From contig NZ_FWFX01000014.1 in NCBI RefSeq assembly GCF_900172335.1, positions 1 through 64,000 of the forward strand: a stretch of DNA of 64,000 nt, read 5' to 3'. Positions 20,478-28,477 of the stretch are shown one piece after another. The notes below the pieces were generated by a model. It was not told the DNA's origin. It searched no databases and saw only the letters and a list, made by a program, of their open reading frames with translations. The stretch comes from Roseovarius albus (GTDB lineage: Bacteria; Pseudomonadota; Alphaproteobacteria; Rhodobacterales; Rhodobacteraceae). Each line of letters opens with the position of its first letter. The first letter of the stretch is position 1. The position numbers were made by a program, and so were the translations under genes.

Positions 20478-20832
20478 CTATTTGCAGCTTGAGAATCCAT
20501 TCCTACAATCAGACGACAGAAATTCGATCCCAATTCCCAAGTTGGATTGGCAATCGTCTGAATTCCAAAAATCATCCAAATGCTGTTGGTGTGGAAATCT
20601 TATAGAGGTGAGCCCCGGAAGCCTCTGGCCAATCCCCTTCGAACGTGGAAGTGGCGGCTCCTTTGACGCCGGCCGCCAAGAAACCACCTCCGAATCTTGC
20701 CATCTGTTGATCCACCATGCGGGCATAATCGGAAAAGCCAGTCATATACCCGCCTTCTGTAAAGTAGAATAAGAGGGACAGGCCGCTATAAATACTTGGC
20801 TCAGGCAATACATCAAGATCGACCCACATCAA
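20478..20832 (-). pseudogene. Frameshifted DUF1330-like relic
   Basis: Two overlapping frames on the minus strand each carry part of one protein. The first, from an ATG at 20829-20832, gives FSDYARMVDQQMARFGGGFL, then STFEGDWPEAS, and stops at 20572. The second continues with LTSIRFPHQQHLDDFWNSDD and stops at 20478. In order these match the DUF1330 plan (Tyr..Tyr, FGGRFL, EGDW, then a VIEFP strand and FYNSPEYQ). The switch falls within about 30 bp of 20610, so one small indel broke the gene. The family match is from memory and the N-terminus is poor. Confidence 0.5.
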
Positions 20833-21069
20833 GCTTTGAACATGCGCCCGCCTGTCCCCGAAACCATATTAGTGAACGCCAAAGCTAGTGGTATTGAAAC
20901 TGGGCGATAGGCATTGGCTTGATGCTCGCCAGCTACCCTCGACGACCGGCGAAAATGGTAATAATTGCAATAGGAAGCCTCATGAGGGACTTGCCAGACA
21001 TTAATCAGTATGCTGCCAGGCACCGCTCAATACGCAGGCCAGTTCTTGGCAACTCTATACCATCAATGC
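20833..21069. other. Intergenic remainder, nothing recognised
   Basis: The 237 bp between the DUF1330 relic and the ABC exporter stop hold one 64-codon frame on the minus strand (20829-21023) with no family resemblance and no ribosome-binding site. It may be further decayed sequence. Confidence 0.4.
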
Positions 21070-22881
21070 TCAGGCAACGTTTTCACTGACCTGCCGCTGC
21101 CACAGGCCAAAATAACGATCACGACGCGCTAAAAGCTCGGCATGGGTACCCTCTTCGACGACCTGGCCATCCTCCAGAACGATGATCCTATCAGCGTCGG
21201 CCACGGTGCTCAGGCGGTGCGCGATCATGATCACGGTGCGTCCCTGTCCAGCGCGAGCTAGCGCCCCCTGAATCCCCTCTTCGGTTTCGGAATCCAGTGC
21301 GCTGGTTGCCTCATCAAGCAACAGGATCGGCGGATCCTTCAGCAAGGTGCGCGCGATGCCAACCCGTTGTTTTTCACCGCCCGAGAGCTTCAACCCGCGC
21401 TCGCCCACGGTAGTTTCGTATCCATCTGGTAAACTTTTGATGAAATCGTGGATCTGGGCGGCCTTCGCGACAGCTTCGATCTCGGCCTGCGTCGCACCCT
21501 CTCGCCCATAAGCGATGTTATAGCCGATGGTATCGTTGAACAGCACCGTATCCTGTGGCACGACACCAATGGCACCGTGCAGGCTGTCTTGGGTCACTTC
21601 GCGAATATCCTGTCCGTCAATTTTTACCGCACCTGATGTCACATCGTAAAACCGAAACAACAGCCGCCCAATGGTGGACTTTCCCGCGCCCGAGGAACCT
21701 ACGATGGCTACGCTTTGCCCGGCAGGAACTTCCACACTTACGCCCTTTAGAATGGGGCGGTCGGCATCATAGCCAAACTGCACATCCTCGAATGCAACCG
21801 CACCTCCATGCACAGTGAGCGCTTTCGCACTTGGCTTGTCCGTCACGTCCGGCGCCTGATCCAGCAGCCTGAACATTTCACTCATATCCACCAATGCCTG
21901 ACGGATTTCGCGGTAAACCGTGCCCAAGAAGTTCAACGGCATGGTGATCTGGATCATGTAGGCGTTGACCATCACAAAATCACCGACACTCAAAGCACCC
22001 GACTGCACACCCATTGCCGCCATGACCATCACCACGACCAAGCCAGATGTAATCAGAAACGATTGTCCAAAGTTCAAGAACGCCAACGAATAAGAGGTTT
22101 TCAGTGCTGCATCTTCGTATCCAGCCATTGCGGCATCATAACGTGCCGCTTCGCGGTCAGCGGCCCCAAAATAGCGGACGGTTTCAACGTTAAGCAGGCT
22201 ATCGATTGCCTTTTGATTGGCGTCAGTGTCCTGTTCATTCATCTTCATCCGCTGCTTCACCCGCCACTCGGTGACACGGAAGGTAAAGAAGACGTAAGCT
22301 GCGATCACTGCGACTACGACTGCCAGATACCAAACATCGAACAGCGTCCAAAGCACGATGCCGATCAACAGCAATTCAAGGATCAGCGGCCCAATCGAGA
22401 ACAGCAAAAAGCGCAGTAGAAATTCCACACCTTTGACACCACGCTCAATTATTCGGCTGAGCCCGCCAGTTTTTCGCGTGATGTGATAACGCATCGACAT
22501 GCGGTGAATGTGCTGGAACGTTTTCAAGGCCAGTTGCCGCAAAGCCCGCTGCGCAACCCGGGCAAAGATCACATCTCGCAACTGCTGAAAGCCAACATTC
22601 ATCAACCGCGCCACACCATAGGCCACGGTCAGACCAACCGCCCCATAGGCCAGCAACCAGGCATCGTCATGCACCTCGCCCGCCAAAGCATCAACGGCGG
22701 CTTTATAGAAAAACGGTGTGCCCACCGCGATCAGTTTGGCGAGCAAAAGCGCTAGCATCGCCAGCACCACGCGCTGTTTCACCCATGGCTCATCATCTGG
22801 CCATAGATAGGGCATGACGCGGCGGATTGTGCGCCATCCATCTTTTGGCATTTCGGTGGTGGTCAGGCTACTGCGGCGCAT
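21070..22881 (-). CDS. ATM1/HMT1-type ABC exporter (fused permease and ATPase)
   Basis: 603 aa half-transporter. The N-terminal membrane domain has about six segments (residues about 35-330), with the ATM1-family stretch HIHRMSMRYHITRKTGGLSR. The ATPase domain follows: Walker A GSSGAGKS near 403, Q-loop VVPQDTVLFNDTI, signature LSGGEKQR, Walker B ILLLDEATSALD and the switch His in AHRLST. Relatives export glutathione-linked or metal-linked compounds from the cytosol. It ends 66 bp before the LysM gene reading the same way. Confidence 0.92.
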   Translation of the reverse strand: MRRSSLTTTEMPKDGWRTIRRVMPYLWPDDEPWVKQRVVLAMLALLLAKLIAVGTPFFYKAAVDALAGEVHDDAWLLAYGAVGLTVAYGVARLMNVGFQQLRDVIFARVAQRALRQLALKTFQHIHRMSMRYHITRKTGGLSRIIERGVKGVEFLLRFLLFSIGPLILELLLIGIVLWTLFDVWYLAVVVAVIAAYVFFTFRVTEWRVKQRMKMNEQDTDANQKAIDSLLNVETVRYFGAADREAARYDAAMAGYEDAALKTSYSLAFLNFGQSFLITSGLVVVMVMAAMGVQSGALSVGDFVMVNAYMIQITMPLNFLGTVYREIRQALVDMSEMFRLLDQAPDVTDKPSAKALTVHGGAVAFEDVQFGYDADRPILKGVSVEVPAGQSVAIVGSSGAGKSTIGRLLFRFYDVTSGAVKIDGQDIREVTQDSLHGAIGVVPQDTVLFNDTIGYNIAYGREGATQAEIEAVAKAAQIHDFIKSLPDGYETTVGERGLKLSGGEKQRVGIARTLLKDPPILLLDEATSALDSETEEGIQGALARAGQGRTVIMIAHRLSTVADADRIIVLEDGQVVEEGTHAELLARRDRYFGLWQRQVSENVA

Positions 22882-22947
22882 TCCGGCCCCTTGGCAAATT
22901 AAGACCGGTCAGAGATAAGCGCGCAGGGCAACAAAGACCAGCCCTGC

Positions 22948-24003
22948 TTATTCAGGAACGCTAAACACCTGCCCCGGATAAATCAGATCGGGGTTGCGGA
23001 TTCGGTCTCGGTTAGCCTCGAACACGCGGATATAAGCATAGCCATCCCCATAAGCCGCGTTGGAAATGGCCCATAGTGTATTTCCAGGTTGAACAGTGAT
23101 TACGCGAACCTTTTCGCCATTGGACGTGGTTTGTGTAATGAATGCCTGTTCTTCGCGTTTGAACGGCGATTCCACACGTGAGGTGACATTGCCTTCGGCG
23201 TCCAACTCATCCACCCGTAACGTATAGATGCCAGTATCAATTTCAGCCAGATCCGACTGCCAGCTACCATCCGCCTCAATCGGGGCCAAAGTCAGCGGCG
23301 CGTTGTCCAGATAGACACGCACAAACCCTTCGCCTGAAGCCCGGCCGGAGAGCTGCACTTCCCCCTCATCCGAATAGGAAATCGCATCCAACGCCACGTT
23401 TGCCATGACCTCGGGAGCCTCTTCCGACGGAGCCTTCAACACCGTTACCCCGGTTTCGTTGGACAACAAAACCGTCTTCTCATTGATACTGGCATCATCA
23501 CGCGATGTGATGTCCGCGTCGGCCAATTCTGTGATGATAACCTCGTCGTGTGATTGGACGACTTCGCCAGAATCCGGAGATGTCATCGCCAACGACAACA
23601 CGCGCGTCTCATTGCTGCCATCCAACTCCAAAAACTCCGCGAACTCACCCCCGGCACCTGGTTCGAAACTGGCAATCGGTTCGCCGTCCAGCAAAACAGA
23701 CACCTCCCACCCCTCAGGGGCCCGCCCGGCCAAGAGCATCTGACCATCGGGGTTCAACAAAAAGGTGCTGATTTCCGGTACAGGTCCGGTGTCGTCGACG
23801 ACATCCATAGCTTCAGCTTGAGCAGATTCGGCGGTAACGTCTTCTGTACTGCCCGCTGTCTCAAGCACCTCTACGTCTTGCGCTGTTTCGATACTGTCGT
23901 TTGCTGAAAAGAATGACACCGCACTTAATACGGCCAGTGCGATCGCTGCCGCCACCGCAAAGCCAAGAACCATTCCCCCCGGAAATCCGGATTTCTGCGC
24001 CAT
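22948..24003 (-). CDS. LysM-domain protein with N-terminal membrane anchor
   Basis: 351 aa from the ATG at 24003, with AAAGGG upstream. One membrane segment (VLGFAVAAAIALAVLSAVSFF) is followed by an acidic linker and Ig-like repeats with Gly-Arg-Ala motifs (LLAGRAPEGWEVSVLLDGEP; QLSGRASGEGFVRVYLDNAP). A C-terminal LysM domain (VQPGNTLWAISNAAYGDGYA to IYPGQVFSVPE) binds peptidoglycan. It is probably periplasmic and involved in the cell wall. It is divergent from the LOG-family gene. Confidence 0.88.
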   Translation of the reverse strand: MAQKSGFPGGMVLGFAVAAAIALAVLSAVSFFSANDSIETAQDVEVLETAGSTEDVTAESAQAEAMDVVDDTGPVPEISTFLLNPDGQMLLAGRAPEGWEVSVLLDGEPIASFEPGAGGEFAEFLELDGSNETRVLSLAMTSPDSGEVVQSHDEVIITELADADITSRDDASINEKTVLLSNETGVTVLKAPSEEAPEVMANVALDAISYSDEGEVQLSGRASGEGFVRVYLDNAPLTLAPIEADGSWQSDLAEIDTGIYTLRVDELDAEGNVTSRVESPFKREEQAFITQTTSNGEKVRVITVQPGNTLWAISNAAYGDGYAYIRVFEANRDRIRNPDLIYPGQVFSVPE

Positions 24004-24108
24004 GGTTGCCCTTTCTTTATCCGCCCCCAATCCCCAGCGCGGTTGCCGGACCATAGCAACCCGGTTATCACGGGTCAAAACAACCCTTTGGCATCAGGCA
24101 CCTCTCAT

Positions 24109-24654
24109 ATGAAAAAACTTTCCGTCTGTGTTTTCTGCGGCGCACGTTCCGGCGAAAACCCCGCATTTCAAGACATCGCAACCGATATGGGGCAGATGCT
24201 GGCCGATCAAAACTGGCGTTTGGTCTATGGGGCTGGGGATATCGGCCTGATGGGTGCGGTCGCCCGGGCCACGCAAAATGCAGGTGGAGAAACCTTTGGT
24301 GTCATCCCTGAACACCTGCTGCAATTGGAAGTTGGTAAGACCGACCTGAGCAAATTTATCGTCACCGAAAACATGCACGAGCGCAAAAAGGTGATGTTCA
24401 TGAACTCTGACGCTTTTGTCGTATTGCCGGGTGGAGCAGGATCGCTGGATGAGTTTTTCGAGGTTCTGACCTGGGGGCAAATCGGACTTCACAAAAAACC
24501 GATCTTCTTGCTCAATGTCGCGGGGTACTGGGATCCGCTGATTGCCCTGATCGATCATGTCATCGCCCAAGGCTTCGCCGATACCTCACTGTGTGACTAT
24601 TTCCATGCCTATGGCACGATTGAAGAAATCAAAGGTCATCTCTCCACACTCTGA
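24109..24654 (+). CDS. LOG-family protein (TIGR00730 Rossmann fold; probable cytokinin-nucleotide phosphoribohydrolase)
   Basis: 181 aa from the ATG at 24109. The N-terminus SVCVFCGARSGENP and the motif PGGAGSLDEFFEVLTWGQIG (family form PGGxGTxxE) are diagnostic; GLMGAVARAT is the nucleotide-binding loop. LOG proteins cleave the N-glycosidic bond of nucleoside monophosphates. The usual Thr is replaced by Ser in the motif, a mild variation. Only 2 bp separate its stop from the convergent rarD stop. Confidence 0.9.
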   Translation: MKKLSVCVFCGARSGENPAFQDIATDMGQMLADQNWRLVYGAGDIGLMGAVARATQNAGGETFGVIPEHLLQLEVGKTDLSKFIVTENMHERKKVMFMNSDAFVVLPGGAGSLDEFFEVLTWGQIGLHKKPIFLLNVAGYWDPLIALIDHVIAQGFADTSLCDYFHAYGTIEEIKGHLSTL

Positions 24655-24656
24655 TC

Positions 24657-25538
24657 TCAAGCGGCACCTTTACCACGTTTGGGCGCAGTCAGGTATATTG
24701 TGATTGCGGCCCAAATGAATCCAAATGCAATCCCATGCCACAAAGTGAACGGCTCAGAGAACAGAAAGACCGCGACCAGAAACTGCAAAATCGGGTTGAT
24801 GTAAAACATCAGCCCGGTCAATCCCATGCTTACCCGCTTTGCGCCATAAGAGAATAGAACGAGCGGAATGGCCGTTGCAGGGCCCGAGGCCACCATCAGA
24901 AATGTTTCCCAAGGTGCGATTCCGAATTGCCCCTCCTCATTGAATAGGGCCAACCACACCAGTGCGACGGGCAGCATGATCAGGCACTCTGCAGACACTG
25001 AAAGAACCGGCCCAGCCTCGACCTGATTTTTCAACAACCCATACAGACCAAAGGTCACGGCAAGCACCAATCCCAAAACCGGCACCACACCAGCACCCGT
25101 GATCAGGACCAAAACACCCATCGCTGCAACACCGATCGCCAATCCTTGACGGGGGCTGATCGCCTCGCGCAGGATGAATACCCCCAACAGCACCGAAACC
25201 AGCGGGAATATGAAATAGCCCAGACTAGCCTCCAGTGCGCGACCAGATTGAACAGAATAGATAAAAATGCCCCAGTTCACAGCAACCATGAGGGTGGCCA
25301 TAAGAATGATCCAACGCTCTCGCCGCTCAACGAAAAGCGTCGGAACCTCTCGCAATCGCTGTTGAAAGGCCAGCACGATAGCAAAAAACACGCTTGACCA
25401 GATCACGCGATGCATCAGAACTTCAACTGCATCGACCTGATCCAAGGCCTTGTATAGCAGAGGCACAACGCCCCAACACGCACAGCCTGCCGCCAATGCG
25501 ACCAATCCTTTACGCGTTTCATTCTTAATTGAAGGCAT
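24657..25538 (-). CDS. rarD: EamA-family permease RarD
   Basis: 293 aa with ten hydrophobic segments in two EamA repeats. The N-terminal GLVALAAGCACWGVVPLLYK, the VNWGIFIYSVQSGRALEASLG stretch and GLMFYINPILQFLVAVFLF are typical of RarD (chloramphenicol-sensitivity protein family). The substrate of the family is not settled. No good ribosome-binding site precedes the ATG at 25538. Confidence 0.88.
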   Translation of the reverse strand: MPSIKNETRKGLVALAAGCACWGVVPLLYKALDQVDAVEVLMHRVIWSSVFFAIVLAFQQRLREVPTLFVERRERWIILMATLMVAVNWGIFIYSVQSGRALEASLGYFIFPLVSVLLGVFILREAISPRQGLAIGVAAMGVLVLITGAGVVPVLGLVLAVTFGLYGLLKNQVEAGPVLSVSAECLIMLPVALVWLALFNEEGQFGIAPWETFLMVASGPATAIPLVLFSYGAKRVSMGLTGLMFYINPILQFLVAVFLFSEPFTLWHGIAFGFIWAAITIYLTAPKRGKGAA

Positions 25539-25555
25539 GGCTGTTGTACTGACCT

Positions 25556-25581
25556 AAAAAAGCCCGCCAGTGGCGGGCTTT
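25556..25581 (-). terminator. Intrinsic terminator of sodB
   Basis: On the minus strand AAAGCCCGCC (25581-25572) and GGCGGGCTTT (25568-25559) form a perfect 10-bp stem with a 3-nt loop, followed by a T-run (to 25556). It lies 22 bp after the sodB stop and just before rarD. Confidence 0.93.
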
Positions 25582-25602
25582 GAATTTGGATCTGTAACTG
25601 GA

Positions 25603-26202
25603 TCAGAGGCGCGAAGCCACGTTGTCCCAGTTCACAAGATTTTCAAGGAAATTCGCCAGATAGGCCGGGCGCTTGTTGCGGAAGTCGATGTAGTAGGAAT
25701 GTTCCCACACATCGCAGCCAAGCAGCGCAGTTTGACCAAAGCACAGCGGGTTGACGCCGTTTTCGGTTTTGGTCACCTTCAGGCCTCCGTCGGTGTCTTT
25801 TACCAACCAGCACCAGCCGGAACCGAACTGACCTGCACCAGCAGCAGAAAATTGCGACTTGAATTCATCAACCGAACCAAAGCTCTCAGCAATCGCTTTT
25901 TCCAGCTCGCCGGGCATTGCGCTTTCACCCGGGCCCATCATCTCCCAGAACTGGTTATGGTTCCACAGTTGCGAGATGTTGTTAAAAATGCCGTTTTGCG
26001 CCACGGCGGATTTGTCGTAGGTGCCGACGATGATCTCTTCCATCGTCTTGCCTTCCCATTCGGTGCCCGCAATCGCCGCGTTGCCGTTGGTGACATAAGC
26101 GTTGTGGTGCAGATCGTGGTGGTATTCTAGCGTTTCGGCTGACATGCCTTTGGATGCCAGCGCGTCATGTGCATAAGGAAGATCAGGAAGTTCAAAAGCC
26201 AT
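25603..26202 (-). CDS. sodB: Superoxide dismutase, Fe/Mn type
   Basis: 199 aa from the ATG at 26202. Metal ligands can be placed: His in YHHDLHHNAYV near 26, His in LWNHNQFW near 76, and Asp and His in CDVWEHSYYIDF near 160-164. The GQFGSGWCWLV stretch fits iron-type enzymes (the Gln near the metal lies before GSGW). It converts superoxide to oxygen and peroxide. It has its own terminator. The GlpD-like gene lies 53 bp upstream on the same strand. Confidence 0.95.
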   Translation of the reverse strand: MAFELPDLPYAHDALASKGMSAETLEYHHDLHHNAYVTNGNAAIAGTEWEGKTMEEIIVGTYDKSAVAQNGIFNNISQLWNHNQFWEMMGPGESAMPGELEKAIAESFGSVDEFKSQFSAAGAGQFGSGWCWLVKDTDGGLKVTKTENGVNPLCFGQTALLGCDVWEHSYYIDFRNKRPAYLANFLENLVNWDNVASRL

Positions 26203-26254
26203 TTGCAAAGCCCTTTATGTTCGTGCGTGAATTTCTGCACCTAGATGGCTGCTT

Positions 26255-27802
26255 TCACATGGCAAGGTCAAGGGGCTTACGCCGCTCAGTCGCCAAGATA
26301 GCTTCATAAGCCAAAACTTCTTCTTCAATTTTCGCACTATCCCAGCCCATAATCGGCGCGATAAGCTGCGCCACTTCAGGTGCAAGGTCTCGCCCCTGAT
26401 CTGGATCCCATCCAGCCCCTAGGCGCCGAAGCATCAAGTCAGCGAGTGTCGCAGGTTTTTCATGGCGGGCACAGTGTTTCGCAGCATCTCGAAAATCCAT
26501 TTCGGCGACATCAGGGTAATGCATCGCATCTTCACGATCCAAGGGTTTCTGCCGAGAGCCTAAGGTTTTTGATACAAGCTTCACTAATTGACGGGCAACT
26601 CTCCGATGAGTCATAATTGCACCGCCGGTCAGTGAAAAGATGCCATTCAAGTTGTCCGCTGCTAGATCATGGATCTTGATTTCCCGACTTCCAAGATTAT
26701 GCGACTGATCACGTGTCAGAGGATTCACACCTGCCCATGTATATAAAATATCTTCCGGCTGCACACTCAAGCGTGGCATCGCTCGGTTGATTTCACCAAT
26801 CATCCAGGCAATTTCGTCATCATGCGCAACCACTCCAGTTGGATCACCATCGTGTGCGGTTCGTGTCAATCCGACGTAGTGCACGCCTCTGAAGGGTAAG
26901 CAGTAAAGCGGCTCCCCCAGGCTGTTGTATGAAAAAACACCGCAATTCTGAAACGCTTCGGGCAATCTCAAAGCAATATGGATTCCCTTGATCCCCGAAC
27001 ACTTTGGTTCGGCGTTCGAGCCACTGCTCCTGATGACTTGATCAATCCACGCTCCGGCTAAATTCATGACAGTTTTCGCAGAAATACGATACTCGGAACC
27101 TGGCGTCTCATTGCTGTTCTTTTCAGATCGCAAAGTCAGTTGCCAACCATTATCCTCATCTAATCGACCCACTTTGGTAAGACGGGTGTAATTACAGATT
27201 GTAGCGCCCTGCCTTTCTGCGGAAAAAAGACAGTCAAGTGCGATACGTTCAGGCCAATCAAAAAGATATTCAGAAAATACTGCGATTTGTTTCAGATCAC
27301 CAGCATCACGCAACCAAGGTGCGATTGGAATGGAATCAAACTGAGATTTGCTTACACGCCGATAATTCAGCGGCTCGCCAAATGGGTTGGCACATTTCAA
27401 TGCCGCGAAAGCGGCGTCCAACTGCCAGGGTGAATATTTATCGCTGCTATAGATCGGCAGGTAAAAATCTATTTTTCGAACTCTATTGGGCAGATTGTGT
27501 GTAATGTCATCACGCGCCAGCATGTCATGTCGGGCGGTGACAAAGGACTTGAGCAATTGCTTAGGCTGACAAAGGTTACGCCAAAAAGTTTCCCCATTGG
27601 CCAGATGTCTTAGTCCGCAATGTAGCAACCGGCTTGATCGGCTCGTAGCACCACTCGCAAAGTCATCTTGTTCTGCCAGAAACACCGAGTATCCCGCTGC
27701 GCTTAAATGTTGCGCAGCGCTTGCACCATTTATGCCACCGCCGATGATCGCAATGTCAAATTGCTTTGCATCGTCACCAACATCCGACTCAGGCGTTTTC
27801 AT
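26255..27802 (-). CDS. GlpD-like FAD-dependent glycerol-3-phosphate dehydrogenase
   Basis: 515 aa. FAD fold at the N-terminus (FDIAIIGGGINGASAAQHLS), then FASGATSRSSRLLHCGLRHL, which is the GlpD signature (family form ATS..S.LIHGGLRYL). A middle conserved Trp-Ala-Gly (YTWAGVNPLT) and C-terminal LLRRLGAG also fit. It probably oxidises sn-glycerol-3-phosphate to DHAP and feeds the quinone pool, but here LLHCGLRHL replaces the usual LIHGGLRYL, so a related polyol substrate is possible. Its codons are poorer in G+C than the soxBDAG genes before it, hinting at a different history. Confidence 0.78.
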   Translation of the reverse strand: MKTPESDVGDDAKQFDIAIIGGGINGASAAQHLSAAGYSVFLAEQDDFASGATSRSSRLLHCGLRHLANGETFWRNLCQPKQLLKSFVTARHDMLARDDITHNLPNRVRKIDFYLPIYSSDKYSPWQLDAAFAALKCANPFGEPLNYRRVSKSQFDSIPIAPWLRDAGDLKQIAVFSEYLFDWPERIALDCLFSAERQGATICNYTRLTKVGRLDEDNGWQLTLRSEKNSNETPGSEYRISAKTVMNLAGAWIDQVIRSSGSNAEPKCSGIKGIHIALRLPEAFQNCGVFSYNSLGEPLYCLPFRGVHYVGLTRTAHDGDPTGVVAHDDEIAWMIGEINRAMPRLSVQPEDILYTWAGVNPLTRDQSHNLGSREIKIHDLAADNLNGIFSLTGGAIMTHRRVARQLVKLVSKTLGSRQKPLDREDAMHYPDVAEMDFRDAAKHCARHEKPATLADLMLRRLGAGWDPDQGRDLAPEVAQLIAPIMGWDSAKIEEEVLAYEAILATERRKPLDLAM

Positions 27803-27861
27803 AGCGACACCTTATCAAGGTATGAGATCGCAGCTCACCATCAACTATGAATAATCTCAAT

Positions 27862-27885
27862 AAAAAAGGGCCCCTCAGGGCCCTT
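27862..27885 (-). terminator. Intrinsic terminator of the soxBDAG operon
   Basis: On the minus strand AAGGGCCC (27885-27878) pairs with GGGCCCTT (27873-27866) around a TGAG loop, followed by a T-run to 27862. It is 23 bp after the soxG stop. Confidence 0.93.
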
Positions 27886-27907
27886 ATTCATCAGTTTATC
27901 GGAAATT

Positions 27908-28477
27908 TTACCCGAAGATACCTATTTCGCCACCAGGCTCTGCTGCGTCCTTCAGCAGGCCATAGGCATAGTCAGCAACCGAGCGGAAGCAGATTATTTC
28001 AACTGTCTGCTCGTCCGCCATCCAGAAGGCAGCAGGGATCTGCGCCATCCGGGTGCGACGGAAGTCGCCGGTGTTGAACTCATCCTGCGCCATATCAACC
28101 GGGCTGATCTTGGCAATGACTTCGCGCACCTTGTCGCCGCTCAGGCGGAACATAGCACGGGCGTCCGAGACGTTAACCGCGAGGAAGTGCTGGCCTGCCA
28201 TCGCTTCTTCGAACGCTGCAATCACCTCGTTCACTTTGTCATAAGACACCAAGAGCAAAAGCTCATCCGGCGACATCCACGCCACAGCCCCTTCGTCAGC
28301 GATGCTGATCTGGCGCTGTTTTGGCATGGCGGCCCCAGTGGCCGCTTTGACCGCGTTCTTCAGCTTGGTCGAGGCCAGGTTGCCCCGCACGGTGATCATC
28401 CCGCGCAGGCCAAGTTCCTCAACTTTGACGTAACCGTCGTATGCTGCACCTTGCAGCGCGCTTACCGGGTTAGACAT
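27908..28477 (-). CDS. soxG: Sarcosine oxidase gamma subunit
   Basis: 189 aa from the ATG at 28477, which overlaps the end of soxA by 8 bp. SoxG family sequence: VKVEELGLRGMITVRGNLAS, AWMSPDELLLLV, LAVNVSDARAMFRLSG and QIPAAFWMADEQTVEIICFR. It is a GcvT-like fold that packs on the alpha subunit. It is last in soxB-soxD-soxA-soxG and is followed by the operon terminator. The complex turns sarcosine, oxygen and tetrahydrofolate into glycine, peroxide and methylene-tetrahydrofolate. Confidence 0.93.
   Translation of the reverse strand: MSNPVSALQGAAYDGYVKVEELGLRGMITVRGNLASTKLKNAVKAATGAAMPKQRQISIADEGAVAWMSPDELLLLVSYDKVNEVIAAFEEAMAGQHFLAVNVSDARAMFRLSGDKVREVIAKISPVDMAQDEFNTGDFRRTRMAQIPAAFWMADEQTVEIICFRSVADYAYGLLKDAAEPGGEIGIFG

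Noticed and set aside
20437..20772. 111-codon plus-strand frame
   Set aside because: It is antisense to the DUF1330-like relic and has no family resemblance; the minus-strand reading explains the region better.
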